Shown piece by piece: positions 19,430 through 29,161 of a stretch of 64,000 nt of DNA. Location of the stretch: positions 54,597 through 118,596 of the forward strand of contig CAJXUY010000014.1 in NCBI GenBank assembly GCA_913060665.1, given 5' to 3'. The translations under genes and the position numbers were made by a program. How positions within the stretch are numbered: the first letter of the stretch is position 1; each line of letters starts with the position of its first letter. Origin of the DNA: an uncultured Oleiphilaceae bacterium. Lineage in GTDB: Bacteria > Pseudomonadota > Gammaproteobacteria > Pseudomonadales > Oleiphilaceae. The notes under the pieces were generated by a model. The model was given only the letters and a program-made list of their open reading frames with translations, was not told where the DNA came from and searched no databases.

Positions 19430-19909
19430 CTATCGATATCTCATGACTACACCGTGGCTGCTTCCTTTCGCTGATGCAGCCTCTAACAACCGAAAACCTT
19501 TTTTTGTCAACTTGTTAGTCCACGCTATTACGGCATGACATGTACCCGCTGAAAGGGCTTGATGAGTAAGGTCTAATGTGGATTTTGTGTCTGTTGATCT
19601 TAGTACCATTATTTGATTGGCAATAATTCCTGATTGCTGTTGCCACCGATTTAGTAAACGTTGAGGTGGGTCTATCCACGCCAACCACCTGTTATCCTGA
19701 TTTAGCTGCGTCATCATAGGTAACAGCATTTGAATGTTTTCTGCTTGCTCAGGCGATACGATAATCTCAGTGACATTACCTGTTTCAATATTAGAAGTGG
19801 GTTTATCTTGAGGTTCATAGGCTTGATTAATGGTGCCGTCTGCAACCGCGTATAAGTCGCACCTTGGTGCACTCATAGGTTGCTCATCATAAAAGCTCAT
19901 TTGCTTCAT
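19430..19909 (-). CDS. sulA: SOS cell-division inhibitor SulA-like
   Basis: 159-residue protein of the SulA family, which blocks FtsZ assembly during the SOS response. The region [20 protein letters not shown] followed by [12 protein letters not shown] matches the family core. It starts 4 bp inside the lexA stop (ATGA overlap), so it is translationally coupled to lexA and shares its SOS promoter, as in Pseudomonas lexA-sulA operons. SulA proteins are poorly conserved, so synteny carries part of the call. Confidence 0.85.
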   Translation of the reverse strand: MKQMSFYDEQPMSAPRCDLYAVADGTINQAYEPQDKPTSNIETGNVTEIIVSPEQAENIQMLLPMMTQLNQDNRWLAWIDPPQRLLNRWQQQSGIIANQIMVLRSTDTKSTLDLTHQALSAGTCHAVIAWTNKLTKKGFRLLEAASAKGSSHGVVMRYR

Positions 19910-20514
19910 GACATATTCTCCTTTCTGATAACGCCTACGCCGAGCCCTTCGATAAATAGCTCCTGTTCTCGAAGATCAACTACAATCGGGCCAAACTCTT
20001 CATTTTCTGCGATGAGCTGGACTTCATGCTTGTTTTTCTGAAAACGTTTGACGGTTACTTCATCTTCAATTCTAGCCACTACAATCTGGCCATTACGCGC
20101 TTGTTCTGTTTTATGAACGGCTAGCAAATCTCCGTCAAGAATACCTATATCTTTCATGCTCATGCCTTTGACTCTTAAGAAGTAGTCTGCACTAGGCGCA
20201 AAAAAACTTGGTTGGAGGTTACAGTAATCTTCGATATTCTCTTCGGCCAAAATAGGATTACCTGCGGCGACTTGACCAACGATTGGTATACCAGGTTTAT
20301 GATTTTCTGGTAGGCGAATACCTCTGCTTGCACCGGGAACTATTTCAATAGCGCCTTTTTTGGCCAATGCCTTAATATGCTCTTCTGCGGCGTTTGCGGA
20401 ACGAAATCCGAGTTCTTTCGCTATTTCTGCACGAGTAGGCGGGTAACCGGTTTCTTCGATATTTCGTTGAATTAGGTTTAACACTTCTGTCTGTCTGTTT
20501 GTTAATTTAATCAT
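19906..20514 (-). CDS. lexA: SOS repressor LexA
   Basis: Represses SOS genes and self-cleaves when stimulated by RecA. The N-terminal winged helix ([26 protein letters not shown]) is followed by the S24 protease domain. With the ATG at 20514 the protein is 202 residues and the cleavage site Ala84-Gly85, Ser119 and Lys156 fall exactly at the E. coli LexA positions, which decides the start over the upstream GTG (20523). Two LexA-box-like sites lie just upstream, giving autoregulation. It overlaps sulA by 4 bp. Confidence 0.97.
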   Translation of the reverse strand: MIKLTNRQTEVLNLIQRNIEETGYPPTRAEIAKELGFRSANAAEEHIKALAKKGAIEIVPGASRGIRLPENHKPGIPIVGQVAAGNPILAEENIEDYCNLQPSFFAPSADYFLRVKGMSMKDIGILDGDLLAVHKTEQARNGQIVVARIEDEVTVKRFQKNKHEVQLIAENEEFGPIVVDLREQELFIEGLGVGVIRKENMS

Positions 20515-20529
20515 AACGGCCACTTACTC

Positions 20530-20545
20530 ATGTGTCTTTATACAG
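20530..20545 (-). promoter_or_regulatory. LexA box 1 (imperfect)
   Basis: Matches CTG-N10-CAG with one mismatch (plus strand ATG-N10-CAG). It lies 16 bases before the lexA start and 19 bases from the second box, like the paired operators of enteric lexA. Confidence 0.65.
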
Positions 20546-20548
20546 TAT

Positions 20549-20564
20549 ATGTAAATGTATACAG
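20549..20564 (-). promoter_or_regulatory. LexA box 2 (imperfect)
   Basis: Minus-strand CTGTATACATTTACAT: CTG-N10 followed by CAT instead of CAG. The AT-rich interior TATACATTTA is typical of gammaproteobacterial SOS boxes. Confidence 0.7.
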
Positions 20565-20690
20565 TATTATTTGAAAAGTAAACCATTACAGGTAATTATT
20601 TTAGCTGTTCTAGTATGGCGTATTACCATTCAATTGCTTATATTAGTGACCGGCGTTCATTTATAATCACATGGGTTAAGGGCTTTTAGC

Positions 20691-21956
20691 GTGCTATTTA
20701 AAAAAGGGCAGTTCCAAAACGCAAATTTATCTGCTTATACAATTATTCTCAGTAGCTTACTATTAAGCTCACCGTCTTTAGCTAATGGGCTTGAAGCAGA
20801 GGTCGGAATAGAAGGGCGATATTTTTTTGACGATGGGTTATTCGGGCAAGAAAAGGAGAATTTATCGGTACGTGTTCAACCTGAATATGATCACTCGTTT
20901 GAAAACGGGGATGATAGTATTGAATTGGTATTGTTTGCTCGCTGGGATCAGCATGACGATGAGAGGACTCATGGTGACGTTAGAGAGGCCAGTTGGACTC
21001 ACGTTGGTGATGGGTGGGAAACAAAAGTAGGTGTTAGTAAGGTATTCTGGGGCGTTACAGAGTCACAGCACTTAGTCGATATAGTTAACCAAACAGACTT
21101 GGTTGAAAGTCCTGATGGTGAAGATAAGTTGGGTCAACCCATGGCCTCTTTTTCAGTAGAAGAAAGCTGGGGTACAGTTGACTTATTCCTATTGCCATTT
21201 CACCGAGCGAGAACGTTTCCTGGAGAAGATGGCCGCTTTAGAACGCCGATTGTGATCGATGGAGAGAACGCTCAGTATACGTCAGGTGCAGGTGAAAACC
21301 GGGTGGATGGTGCCATACGGTACTCTCACTATATTGATGACTTAGAGTTCGGATTGTCTCATTTCTCAGGCACTAGTAGAGACCCTTTACTAGCATTTAA
21401 TGGAAACCCTTTAGATCCGAAACTCATACCTATTTATACAGTGATTGATCAGACTGGGCTAGACGCGCAATACATTTATGAGTCATGGTTGCTCAAGTTT
21501 GAAGGCTATTCTCGCTCTGGATATGGCGACCGATATTCAACGGCCGTTACCGGATTTGAATATACTCAAGTGGGCATTTTCGATTCAAATTCTGATATTG
21601 GTTGGGTTGTAGAGTATCTTTTTGATGATCGAGGAGAGGCTGCCGAAACGTTTCTCGAGCAGGATCTGTTTTTAGGTATTCGCTGGACTTTAAATGACGC
21701 AAATTCAACAGACGCCTTGTTAGGTGTTTTTTGGGACCCTGAAAGTGAAGAAAAAATTGTTTCGATTGAGGCGAATAGGCGCATAGGGCAAGATTGGAAA
21801 TTATCAGTTGAGGGAAGGGCATTTTTAGCGGGTGAGCATTATGATTTTAACCCTGGCACACCATTAATCTCTCTAGTTGTTCCATATCCAAACAGTAAAA
21901 CATACTTCTTCCAAGATGATGATTTTGTTCAAATTGAGTTAACACGTTATTTTTAG
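20691..21956 (+). CDS. Outer-membrane beta-barrel protein, unknown substrate
   Basis: Exported protein: signal peptide (hydrophobic IILSSLLLSSPSLANG), then alternating polar/aromatic beta strands over about 390 residues and a terminal Phe in ELTRYF, the classical BAM recognition end of outer-membrane proteins. The start is GTG with AAGGG 8 bases upstream. I cannot place it in a named porin family; it is shorter than DUF1302 proteins. Divergent from lexA, from which it is separated by about 175 bp. Tyr/Trp-rich strands WTHVGDGWETKVGVSKVFWG would fit a substrate channel. Confidence 0.8.
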   Translation: MLFKKGQFQNANLSAYTIILSSLLLSSPSLANGLEAEVGIEGRYFFDDGLFGQEKENLSVRVQPEYDHSFENGDDSIELVLFARWDQHDDERTHGDVREASWTHVGDGWETKVGVSKVFWGVTESQHLVDIVNQTDLVESPDGEDKLGQPMASFSVEESWGTVDLFLLPFHRARTFPGEDGRFRTPIVIDGENAQYTSGAGENRVDGAIRYSHYIDDLEFGLSHFSGTSRDPLLAFNGNPLDPKLIPIYTVIDQTGLDAQYIYESWLLKFEGYSRSGYGDRYSTAVTGFEYTQVGIFDSNSDIGWVVEYLFDDRGEAAETFLEQDLFLGIRWTLNDANSTDALLGVFWDPESEEKIVSIEANRRIGQDWKLSVEGRAFLAGEHYDFNPGTPLISLVVPYPNSKTYFFQDDDFVQIELTRYF

Positions 21957-22073
21957 AGGGCGAGAGAAACATCTAATACGTTATAAGTGTCAGGAATACA
22001 ATGGGTAGGTCGGGTTGTCAAAAGTTCGTTAACCAGAATCCTAGACCTCCCTAGAAGTCAAAGGATGAAAAGG

Positions 22074-22556
22074 CTATTCCACAATATTTTGGGTCTGCAA
22101 TTGTGCTCGAATTGATTCCAGTCGCTCCCTATTTACGTCAAAATCTTTAAACCCTAACCGTGAAGCCGAACGAAGCTGAACGCTATTGTTCTCTTTGTCG
22201 AGTAGAAATTCTGTGTCATCCACAAATTGCATGATGCCGCTGGTGTATTCGGCATAAATATATTGATCATCTTGTTTGATTATTTCTGCATTGTCGTTGT
22301 TTTCAATTAACGCCTGTAGCGATGTCCATGCGTGCTGCTGATTAACGTCTTTTAGTTTGTATGCATCTATATAGTGAGTTTCGTCAGATTTTTGTTCAAA
22401 GCTACCGACGCAGTTCGGGCTATCTGGGCAAGGTGTAAGTTGATTTCCAGAGATGCCAATATCGACAGGGCGAGTGCCGGTACAGGCGGTTAGTAACGAC
22501 GCAGATAATAATAAACTGGCGATGCTAATAGGTGTCTTCGCTGATGGCTTTGTCAT
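22074..22556 (-). CDS. DUF1499 family lipoprotein
   Basis: Small lipoprotein with lipobox LLTAC (Cys25) and a DUF1499 domain, recognised by PCPDSPNCVGS at the start and FVDDTEFLLD in the middle. Family members are of unknown function and found in many Proteobacteria and plastids. It appears monocistronic. The basic N-terminus (TKPSAK) supports the signal peptide call. Confidence 0.88.
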   Translation of the reverse strand: MTKPSAKTPISIASLLLSASLLTACTGTRPVDIGISGNQLTPCPDSPNCVGSFEQKSDETHYIDAYKLKDVNQQHAWTSLQALIENNDNAEIIKQDDQYIYAEYTSGIMQFVDDTEFLLDKENNSVQLRSASRLGFKDFDVNRERLESIRAQLQTQNIVE

Positions 22557-22674
22557 GTTTATTCTCTTAACTGGGTGATCGTTTACCAGTGATGGCTATT
22601 AACGGATATTAGAAAAGTAACAGGATTTAAAATAGAATACGAGTTTCAGAATTAAAGGTTAGGAATTCTCCACT

Positions 22675-23040
22675 ATGTCTAGAAGAAACAGAGAGTCCGG
22701 TGGTTTGGTCTTCTCGACCGAATTTGGAAAAATGTGCCCTGGCTGCGGTGAATCAGTTTCTCAATGTCGCTGTAAAGATGATGATGAAATTGAGGTAGGT
22801 GATGGTGTTGTAAGGGTGTCTAAGGAGACCAAGGGTCGAAAAGGTAAGGGGGTTACGCTAATTACCGGCGTTCCGTTAGATGCTAAAGCGATGAAAGATC
22901 TGGCAAAAAAATTAAAGCAGAAATGTGGCGTCGGCGGTGCAATTAAAGACCGAGTGATAGAAATTCAGGGTGACCACCGAGACCTACTAGTCGAAGAACT
23001 GAAGAAATTCGGTTGGGTTGTAAAAAAGGCAGGGGGGTAA
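22675..23040 (+). CDS. yciH: SUI1/eIF1-like translation factor YciH
   Basis: 121-residue homologue of eukaryotic eIF1, thought to influence initiation-codon selection. Residues 55-118 hold the SUI1 domain (TLITGVPLDAKAMKDLAKKL, then CGVGGAIKD and IEIQGDHRD). The N-terminus has CPGCGESVSQCRC, a two-CxxC/CxC metal-like knuckle common in the bacterial forms. It stands alone and converges with the ABC exporter gene. Confidence 0.93.
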   Translation: MSRRNRESGGLVFSTEFGKMCPGCGESVSQCRCKDDDEIEVGDGVVRVSKETKGRKGKGVTLITGVPLDAKAMKDLAKKLKQKCGVGGAIKDRVIEIQGDHRDLLVEELKKFGWVVKKAGG

Positions 23041-23080
23041 GCCCTGCTTGTAAATGCCTTAAAACCTCATAGTGCCTTGT

Positions 23081-24874
23081 TTATTCCTGACTCTCTTTCT
23101 GCTGTATGTGCCATAGTTTTGCATATTGCCCATTAAGCCGTAACAGCTGATCGTGTGTGCCTTCTTCCGCAACTTCTCCATGACTTAGTAATATTATTTT
23201 ATCGGCATCGACGACAGTCGATAAACGATGGGCAATCACCAAACTCGTATAGCCTTCTGATACTTCTTTGATGGCTTCTAATATCGCTTGCTCTGAACGG
23301 CTATCCAACGACGACGTTGCCTCGTCGAATACCAGTATCGGGGGGTGTTTAAGAATTGTTCTGGCAATGGCGACACGCTGTTTTTCGCCGCCTGAAAGTT
23401 TTAAACCACGCTCCCCAACAGTCGTTAGTACACCTTTTGGCAGTTCGGCAATAAAGCTATCCAGATGGGCAAGGCTGATGGCCTTTAATACCTCTTCGTC
23501 GGAGGCGTCTACGTTACCATAGCGAACGTTCTCTAATATGGTGTCGTTAAAGAGTACGGTATCCTGAGGGACGATTCCGATTGCTCTGCGTAATGATTGC
23601 TGAGTGATCAGGCGTAAGTCTTTGCCATTAACCGTGATAGAGCCTTGGTTGCAGTCATAAAAGCGGAATAGTAATTTTACCAATGTTGATTTACCAGACC
23701 CACTTTCACCCACCAGCGCCACTTTTTCACCCTCTTTTACGGTAAAGGTAATATTTTTGATAATCGGCCGTTCTGAATGGTAGTGAAACGATACATGATT
23801 AAATTCAAGTTCGGCATTTTCGAGCGCGAGTTCTTCTGCTTCATCAGCGTCAGTAATTTTTGGTTGCTTTTTGAGCAGTTCAAACATCTGCTCAATATTC
23901 GCCAGTGAGCCTTTTATTTCACGATAGACGAAGCCAAGAAAATTAAGCGGGATAAATATCTGCATCATAAACGCGTTGATCAGCACAAAGTCACCAATAC
24001 TCATGGTGCCGTTGGCTACGCGCAGTGCTGCGAGTGCTAGCATACTGGTGGTTGCAGCCGCAATGATGAATGCCTGGCCTCCATTCAGCGCAAACATGGT
24101 TAAGCGGTTTTTACGTTTCGCTTGTTCCCATGTGGCTAGGTTTTCATCGTAGCGGTTGGATTCGTAGGTTTCGTTGGTGAAGTATTTTACGGTTTCATAG
24201 TTAAGTAAGCTGTCTATCGCTCGTGAGTTTGATGCTGAATCCGCCACGTTAACCTCGCGAACGAAGCGGGTGCGCCAGTCTGTTGCAACGATAGAGTAGG
24301 CCACATAAGCTATCACTGACAATAGGATAATCAGAGCGAAGCTAATGCCATAGTTATAGAACAGGATACCCACGACCAATAGCACTTCAAATAATGTGGG
24401 GAATATATTGAACACCAAAAAGCGCATCAACATATTAATGCCGGTAGTTCCCCGTTCAATATCTCTGGATAACCCGCCGGTTCGCCGATTGAGGTGGAAA
24501 TCCATATCGAGGTTATGGAGATGCTTAAACGTTTGTAGCCCGATTCGTCTTATGGTGCGTTCGGTGACCCGGCCAAATAAGGTATCTCTTACCTCATTAA
24601 ATACGACATTCATAAAACGTGCGAGGCCATACGCAGCCACTAGACCTAGTGGTGCTATCAGTAATGCACCTGTGCCCAAGTCTTTTGAATCAAGGGCGTC
24701 TACAATGTGTTTTAGAATAAAAGGGATAATAATGCTGGCTAGCTTAGCCAGCACCAAGCAACTTAATGCTAACAATACGCGCTTTTTGAATTCTAAAAGA
24801 TAGGGAAACAGCATTTTTATTACGTGCCATTTCATCCCGGTACCGGGTTCTACTTCATAATTACGGTGTCGCAT
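23081..24874 (-). CDS. ABC half-exporter, Atm1/HMT1 type
   Basis: Fused membrane and ATPase exporter of 597 residues, active as a homodimer in the inner membrane. Six membrane helices occupy residues about 20-320. The nucleotide-binding domain has Walker A GESGSGKST, signature LSGGEKQR and Walker B ILVFDEATSS. The N-terminal half (TGMKWHVIKMLFPYLLEFKKRV and NRRTGGLSRDIERGTTGI) is typical of the ABCB7/Atm1 group, which in mitochondria and some bacteria exports glutathione-linked sulfur or metal compounds. It starts 15 bp after a PhnA-type gene; the two form an operon. Confidence 0.92.
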   Translation of the reverse strand: MRHRNYEVEPGTGMKWHVIKMLFPYLLEFKKRVLLALSCLVLAKLASIIIPFILKHIVDALDSKDLGTGALLIAPLGLVAAYGLARFMNVVFNEVRDTLFGRVTERTIRRIGLQTFKHLHNLDMDFHLNRRTGGLSRDIERGTTGINMLMRFLVFNIFPTLFEVLLVVGILFYNYGISFALIILLSVIAYVAYSIVATDWRTRFVREVNVADSASNSRAIDSLLNYETVKYFTNETYESNRYDENLATWEQAKRKNRLTMFALNGGQAFIIAAATTSMLALAALRVANGTMSIGDFVLINAFMMQIFIPLNFLGFVYREIKGSLANIEQMFELLKKQPKITDADEAEELALENAELEFNHVSFHYHSERPIIKNITFTVKEGEKVALVGESGSGKSTLVKLLFRFYDCNQGSITVNGKDLRLITQQSLRRAIGIVPQDTVLFNDTILENVRYGNVDASDEEVLKAISLAHLDSFIAELPKGVLTTVGERGLKLSGGEKQRVAIARTILKHPPILVFDEATSSLDSRSEQAILEAIKEVSEGYTSLVIAHRLSTVVDADKIILLSHGEVAEEGTHDQLLRLNGQYAKLWHIQQKESQE

Positions 24875-24889
24875 TAACCTCCAGTCAGC

Positions 24890-25474
24890 TTAGTTAGACT
24901 TTTTCAAGAAGCAACTGAGTAGTACTATTCGTGTTCCGTTAACCCGGCCTTCAATGTGTTCAGGGTTAGACGTTAGCGATATACTTCTGACTGCAGTGCC
25001 TCGTTTAGCTGTAAACCCAGCACCTTTAACATCAAGGTCTTTGATTAAGGTTACGGTATCACCGGCATGTAGCACTGCACCGTTGCTGTCTAGAGTTGGC
25101 TCAGTGTCATCGTCATTTTCTGACGTGTCAGTTGACTCAGCCCATATTTTTACATCTTCTTCAAGGTAGAGCATATCAAGCAGGTCATTTGCCCAGCTCT
25201 CACCTGAGGTGGATAACTGCTTTAGCTGACGCCATGCCATTACCTGTACGGCAGGCACCTGACTCCACATGCTGTCGTTTAGGCAACGCCAATGGTTTGC
25301 ATCGATAGTATCTGGTTGATCAATTTGTCCGCGGCAGGAATCACAGATCATCACACATTTATCGACACTGTTGGTTGAGTTAGGTGGAACTTGGTACAGG
25401 CTCAAATTTGAATTTGAAGAACAAAGTTCGCATTTTGAGTCGCAGCGTTGCATTAATGATTTTTCGATGCTCAT
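24890..25474 (-). CDS. PhnA/YjdM-type zinc-ribbon protein
   Basis: Soluble PhnA-domain protein. Two pairs of Cys near the N-terminus (CDSKCELC, then CVMICDSC) form a zinc ribbon, followed by HWRCLNDSMWSQVPAVQVMAW, a hallmark of the family, and the C-terminal SH3-like domain (LHAGDTVTLIKDLDVKGAGF). Despite its name the family is not required for phosphonate breakdown and its role is uncertain. The ATG at 25474 is preferred to a TTG seven codons upstream. It precedes the Atm1-type exporter by 15 bp. Confidence 0.88.
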   Translation of the reverse strand: MSIEKSLMQRCDSKCELCSSNSNLSLYQVPPNSTNSVDKCVMICDSCRGQIDQPDTIDANHWRCLNDSMWSQVPAVQVMAWRQLKQLSTSGESWANDLLDMLYLEEDVKIWAESTDTSENDDDTEPTLDSNGAVLHAGDTVTLIKDLDVKGAGFTAKRGTAVRSISLTSNPEHIEGRVNGTRIVLLSCFLKKSN

Positions 25475-25598
25475 AGTGTTATAAGTCTCTAACAATAGCC
25501 TAATAGGTCTCTAAAATAATTGCGGCTATTATGCCTCTTCTAGCGCTCAAATTCACTGTTGGTGTAGTTTGTAACAATAGGCTGGGTATGCAGCATAA

Positions 25599-26657
25599 TT
25601 AACAGCAACCACCGCCTGCATCACTGCCGCTATCATCTGTTGTCCAAAGGTCAAACGGGATGGACGTTCCACAACCTTCAAAGATGCCATAGTGAGTGTC
25701 CCAGTTACCGATGAACTCAAAATGATCTTTAAAGCGTGTGTCGTGAAGCATTTTCCATGTATTGCCGCAGACAGGAAAAACCTTTCCTTTTTCGATGGCG
25801 TGATGTTTATCAAGCCAAAATACTTCTGTGTGATTAGGAATAGACCCTTTATATATTACTGCTTGTCCGTAATCTTCACATTGAGGCTCTAATTCTGGCA
25901 GCTTAAACAAACGATAAGTGGCAGAGAAAAAGTTGATATGGCCTATTTTCTCTTCAACACTTTCGTTGTCTATGGTAATGACGCTATCTTCGACCAGACG
26001 GGGGTCGTTAAACCCAGCAGATTTTGCCAAATTCACGAAATCGTTCCAGTACAAGGCGCCACTGAGACACTCACCATATAAAACAGGGTCTTTTACTAGC
26101 GATTCTGGAACTCGCCTGTCGGCATAAACATCTGAGAAGTATAGTTCTCCACCGGGCTTTAGCAGCCGGTAAGCTTCTCTCATAACAGCCTCTTTATCGG
26201 GGGAGAGGTTGATCACACAGTTAGACACGATGATGTCAAAGCTATCATCTGGCAAATTGAGCTCATCTAAGCGTTCAATGTAACCTAACCTGAATTCTGT
26301 ATTAGGTTTTGCATAGCCAAACTTTTTAGCATGATAGTCGATATGTTTTTGAGCGATACTGAGTTGTTCTTCAGTCATATCTACGCCCAACACAGAACCG
26401 CTTTCACCGACCCATTGAGAGAGCACATAACAGTCTCTTCCGGAGCCACTTCCAAGGTCAAGAATACGAGCGCCTTCTAATAACGCAGGAGCAATCAGAC
26501 CGCATCCGTAATAGCGCGCCATTACTTCATCGTGAACTTGCGACAGCGCATTTTTAATGTGTCTAGGCATGTTGCTGTCAGTACAACAGGCATTGGTTTT
26601 TAGGTCGTCACTGTGCTGAAGTACTTTACCGTAATAATCTCTAACGTCGTCGCGCAT
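25599..26657 (-). CDS. ArsM-like arsenite S-adenosylmethionine methyltransferase
   Basis: SAM-dependent methyltransferase of the ArsM type, expected to methylate arsenite. The SAM motif I is DLGSGSGRD (67-75). Cys residues at 52, 147 (SNCVINLS) and 197 (GECLSGALYW) occupy ArsM-like arsenic-ligand positions, with a further pair at 24-25 and a C-terminal GGGCC. Length 352 fits. No arsR, arsB or acr3 gene is adjacent; a related permease lies 18 kb away in another unit. The gene stands alone. Confidence 0.88.
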   Translation of the reverse strand: MRDDVRDYYGKVLQHSDDLKTNACCTDSNMPRHIKNALSQVHDEVMARYYGCGLIAPALLEGARILDLGSGSGRDCYVLSQWVGESGSVLGVDMTEEQLSIAQKHIDYHAKKFGYAKPNTEFRLGYIERLDELNLPDDSFDIIVSNCVINLSPDKEAVMREAYRLLKPGGELYFSDVYADRRVPESLVKDPVLYGECLSGALYWNDFVNLAKSAGFNDPRLVEDSVITIDNESVEEKIGHINFFSATYRLFKLPELEPQCEDYGQAVIYKGSIPNHTEVFWLDKHHAIEKGKVFPVCGNTWKMLHDTRFKDHFEFIGNWDTHYGIFEGCGTSIPFDLWTTDDSGSDAGGGCC

Positions 26658-26687
26658 AAATATTCCTGAAAGTGATGTTCTAAAAAG

Positions 26688-27085
26688 CTAAACGTTACTG
26701 TTTAATTGGCGTTTTACTTTTTGTTCTAAAGAAGGTTTTATTTTGTGATTATCGAGTAGCCATTGGATGCAGCCTTTAATCGACCCTTTTGCGCTTCGTG
26801 GTGTCACGCCCAATGAGTGGGTGGTATCTTGAAACTCGTAATACGCGTAACCGATTCGTTTGATACCCGCTTTGCTTGCCGCCGAAAATACATTTTTAGC
26901 GCCCTAAATGGCGGATCCAACAATTTCGTCACATCGCCATAACTAAGCTCCATGTCAAGCCCGTCAATGCCTTTGGTCTCAGACGCTTATCGTATGAAAG
27001 TCCTTACTGCATGCCACTGTTTGATAAGCGCACGGACGACATTCGCGTCAATGTGCCCGTTAGCACCCGTAACCAGAACTTTCAT
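26688..27085 (-). pseudogene. Remnant of an extended-SDR NAD-dependent epimerase/dehydrogenase
   Basis: Fills most of the 580-bp gap. The N-terminal Rossmann start (MKVLVTGANGHIDANVVRAL) begins at 27085; a stop codon and at least one frameshift follow. The C-terminal end is readable in another frame (RIGYAYYEFQDTTHSLGVTPR, then IKGCIQWLLDNHKI). Only about 130 codons remain of the roughly 330 expected, so the middle is deleted. Confidence 0.75.
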
Positions 27086-27241
27086 GATGTATTCCTTATC
27101 ATTATGAGATCGTATCGATCAATTTTTGTGCTATGGTGTTTGGTAGTTGACGTATAATGACCTTAGGCCTGTTATATTTCAAGGTTTAAGATATCAGCTT
27201 TAATGTTCGCTTAAATAACAAAAAAACAGAGGAGTGACTTT

Positions 27242-28978
27242 ATGTCTTACGATATTATTATTTCCGGCGGTCGCTATTTTGATGGTACCGGAGGTGAGTC
27301 ATCGACTCAGAATATAGGTATTAAAGGTGGCAAGGTTGTTAAGGTTAGTGCCGAGAACATTGACCCTACAGGCTGTGAAAAGGTTATTGATGCTAGCGGC
27401 CAATGGGTAACCCCCGGTTTCCTGGATACTCATACGCATTATGATGCTGAAATATTGGTTAGCCCAAGTCTATCGGAGTCTGTTCGTCACGGTGTGACCA
27501 CTGTGTTGGTGGGAAGTTGCTCGTTAAGTATGATCTGCAGTAGCTATGAGGATGCATCGGATATCTTTACGCGTGTTGAAACAGTACCTAGAGAAAAAGT
27601 ATTACCTATTTTAAAAGCTAAGAAAACATGGGCGACACCTAGGCAATGGCTGGACCATGTAAAGACAATCCCTTTAGGGCCAAACTTAGTAAGCTTTTTA
27701 GGGCATAGTGATTTACGCGCAGGGGTTATGGGTCTCACAAGAGCAACGGACCTCTCGATTGAGCCAACTGAAGATGAAATGCAACAGATGGAATCTTTAT
27801 TGGAAGAGTCCTTAAAGGAAGGTTTTCTCGGGTTGTCTACCATGTGTCTTAAATGGGACAAAGTAGACGGCGATAGAGAGTGGTCTAAAAGCTTGCCCAG
27901 CACCTATTCAAAATGGAAAGAAGTCTCTCGTTTAAATAAACTAGTACGCCAATACGGTCGAGTGCATCAAGGCGCACCTAATGCAGCGGCGGTTTTGCAG
28001 ATTAATCAATATATGCGCGAATGCATGGGTATATTCAGAAAACGCTTAAAAACCACCCTGATAACCCGTATGGACTTAAAGGGTAGTGTGCTGCTGAGTA
28101 AAATTACCAATATAGCGGCGTTGGTGACTAACTTTTTTAATGGTGATTTTCGTTGGCAGGTATTACCAACCCCTTTCACTGTTTATGCTGACGGTATTGA
28201 TGTAGTGTTCTTTGAGGAGTTTGGCGCAGGAGAATTGGCGTTAGACTTAAAAGATGCGGTTGAGCGAAACAATCTATTAAAAGATAGTCAATACCGCCGT
28301 GATTTCAGAAAGTTTTACGGCGAGAAATTAAGCCCTAGAGTATGGCAACGGGATTTTGGTGATGCGGTGGTATTAGGTTGCCCGGATCAATCTATTGTCG
28401 GTAAAAACTTTGCTGAGGTAGCGAGTGAGCGGAATATTCATGTCGTTGATTTGTTTCTAGACCTTGTCGTGGAGTACGGCACCAAGCTGCGCTGGTATAC
28501 AACGGTCGGAAATCATCGTAAAAATGTATTGAAGGGGATGGTAAAAGATAAAAAATCATTAATTACGTTTAGTGATGCCGGTGCCCACATCCGGAATATG
28601 GCATTCTATAACTTACCTTTGCGTATGCTAAAGCTGGTAAAGGAGTCGATTGATGAAGGCAAAGCTATGATGGCAATGGAAAAGGCCGTATGGCGAATGA
28701 CGGGGGATCAAGCCGACTGGTTTGGCCTTGATGCAGGCAAAATTCGGGTAGGTGACCGTGCCGATGTTGTTATTATTGACCCTAAAAAGTTTGATCAGAA
28801 CTTAGAAGAGGTTAGTTGGGCTGAAATGGAAAATTTTGGACTAGAGCGTTTGGTTAACCGAAATCCTGGCTTGGTTCGGCATGTAATTATCAATGGTAAA
28901 ATGGCGGTAGAGAATGAACAGGTGCAACCTCAGTTAGGCCACGAAACGGGTTACGGGCAATTTATCCCGGCTCATTGA
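27242..28978 (+). CDS. N-acyl-D-amino-acid deacylase-type amidohydrolase
   Basis: Metal-dependent amidohydrolase (D-aminoacylase/dihydroorotase-like superfamily). The metal site DTHTHYD follows the N-terminal beta domain; the later metal/catalytic segments GHSDLR, and ITFSDAGAHI with the catalytic Asp, are visible. At 578 residues it matches the COG3653 group. GGAG-like AGAGGAG lies 9 bases before the ATG. It stands alone after a decayed gene. The exact substrate is unknown; the family includes many enzymes of undefined specificity. Confidence 0.88.
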   Translation: MSYDIIISGGRYFDGTGGESSTQNIGIKGGKVVKVSAENIDPTGCEKVIDASGQWVTPGFLDTHTHYDAEILVSPSLSESVRHGVTTVLVGSCSLSMICSSYEDASDIFTRVETVPREKVLPILKAKKTWATPRQWLDHVKTIPLGPNLVSFLGHSDLRAGVMGLTRATDLSIEPTEDEMQQMESLLEESLKEGFLGLSTMCLKWDKVDGDREWSKSLPSTYSKWKEVSRLNKLVRQYGRVHQGAPNAAAVLQINQYMRECMGIFRKRLKTTLITRMDLKGSVLLSKITNIAALVTNFFNGDFRWQVLPTPFTVYADGIDVVFFEEFGAGELALDLKDAVERNNLLKDSQYRRDFRKFYGEKLSPRVWQRDFGDAVVLGCPDQSIVGKNFAEVASERNIHVVDLFLDLVVEYGTKLRWYTTVGNHRKNVLKGMVKDKKSLITFSDAGAHIRNMAFYNLPLRMLKLVKESIDEGKAMMAMEKAVWRMTGDQADWFGLDAGKIRVGDRADVVIIDPKKFDQNLEEVSWAEMENFGLERLVNRNPGLVRHVIINGKMAVENEQVQPQLGHETGYGQFIPAH

Positions 28979-29161
28979 TCGTTACACGGGCCTTAGTAGT
29001 CTAGTTTGGAAAAAGTTTGCTAGACTTACAGTTAATGGTTTTAGGTTCAAAACAGTGGGCCCCGCACTCCTCAGGGTGACCTCTCTTGCAGAGCCATACA
29101 CCTTGTTCGCGGGGATGTCAGCGTGTAATGTACCTTTAATATAGGTAGTTGGAATAGATGT

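Noticed and set aside
20515..20523. GTG start for lexA
   Set aside because: With ATG 20514 the cleavage site and catalytic residues fall exactly at the E. coli numbers 84/85, 119 and 156.
20691..21956. DUF1302 partner of the DUF1329 protein
   Set aside because: The barrel is only 421 residues and lacks recognisable DUF1302 features, and the two genes are separated by the lexA locus.
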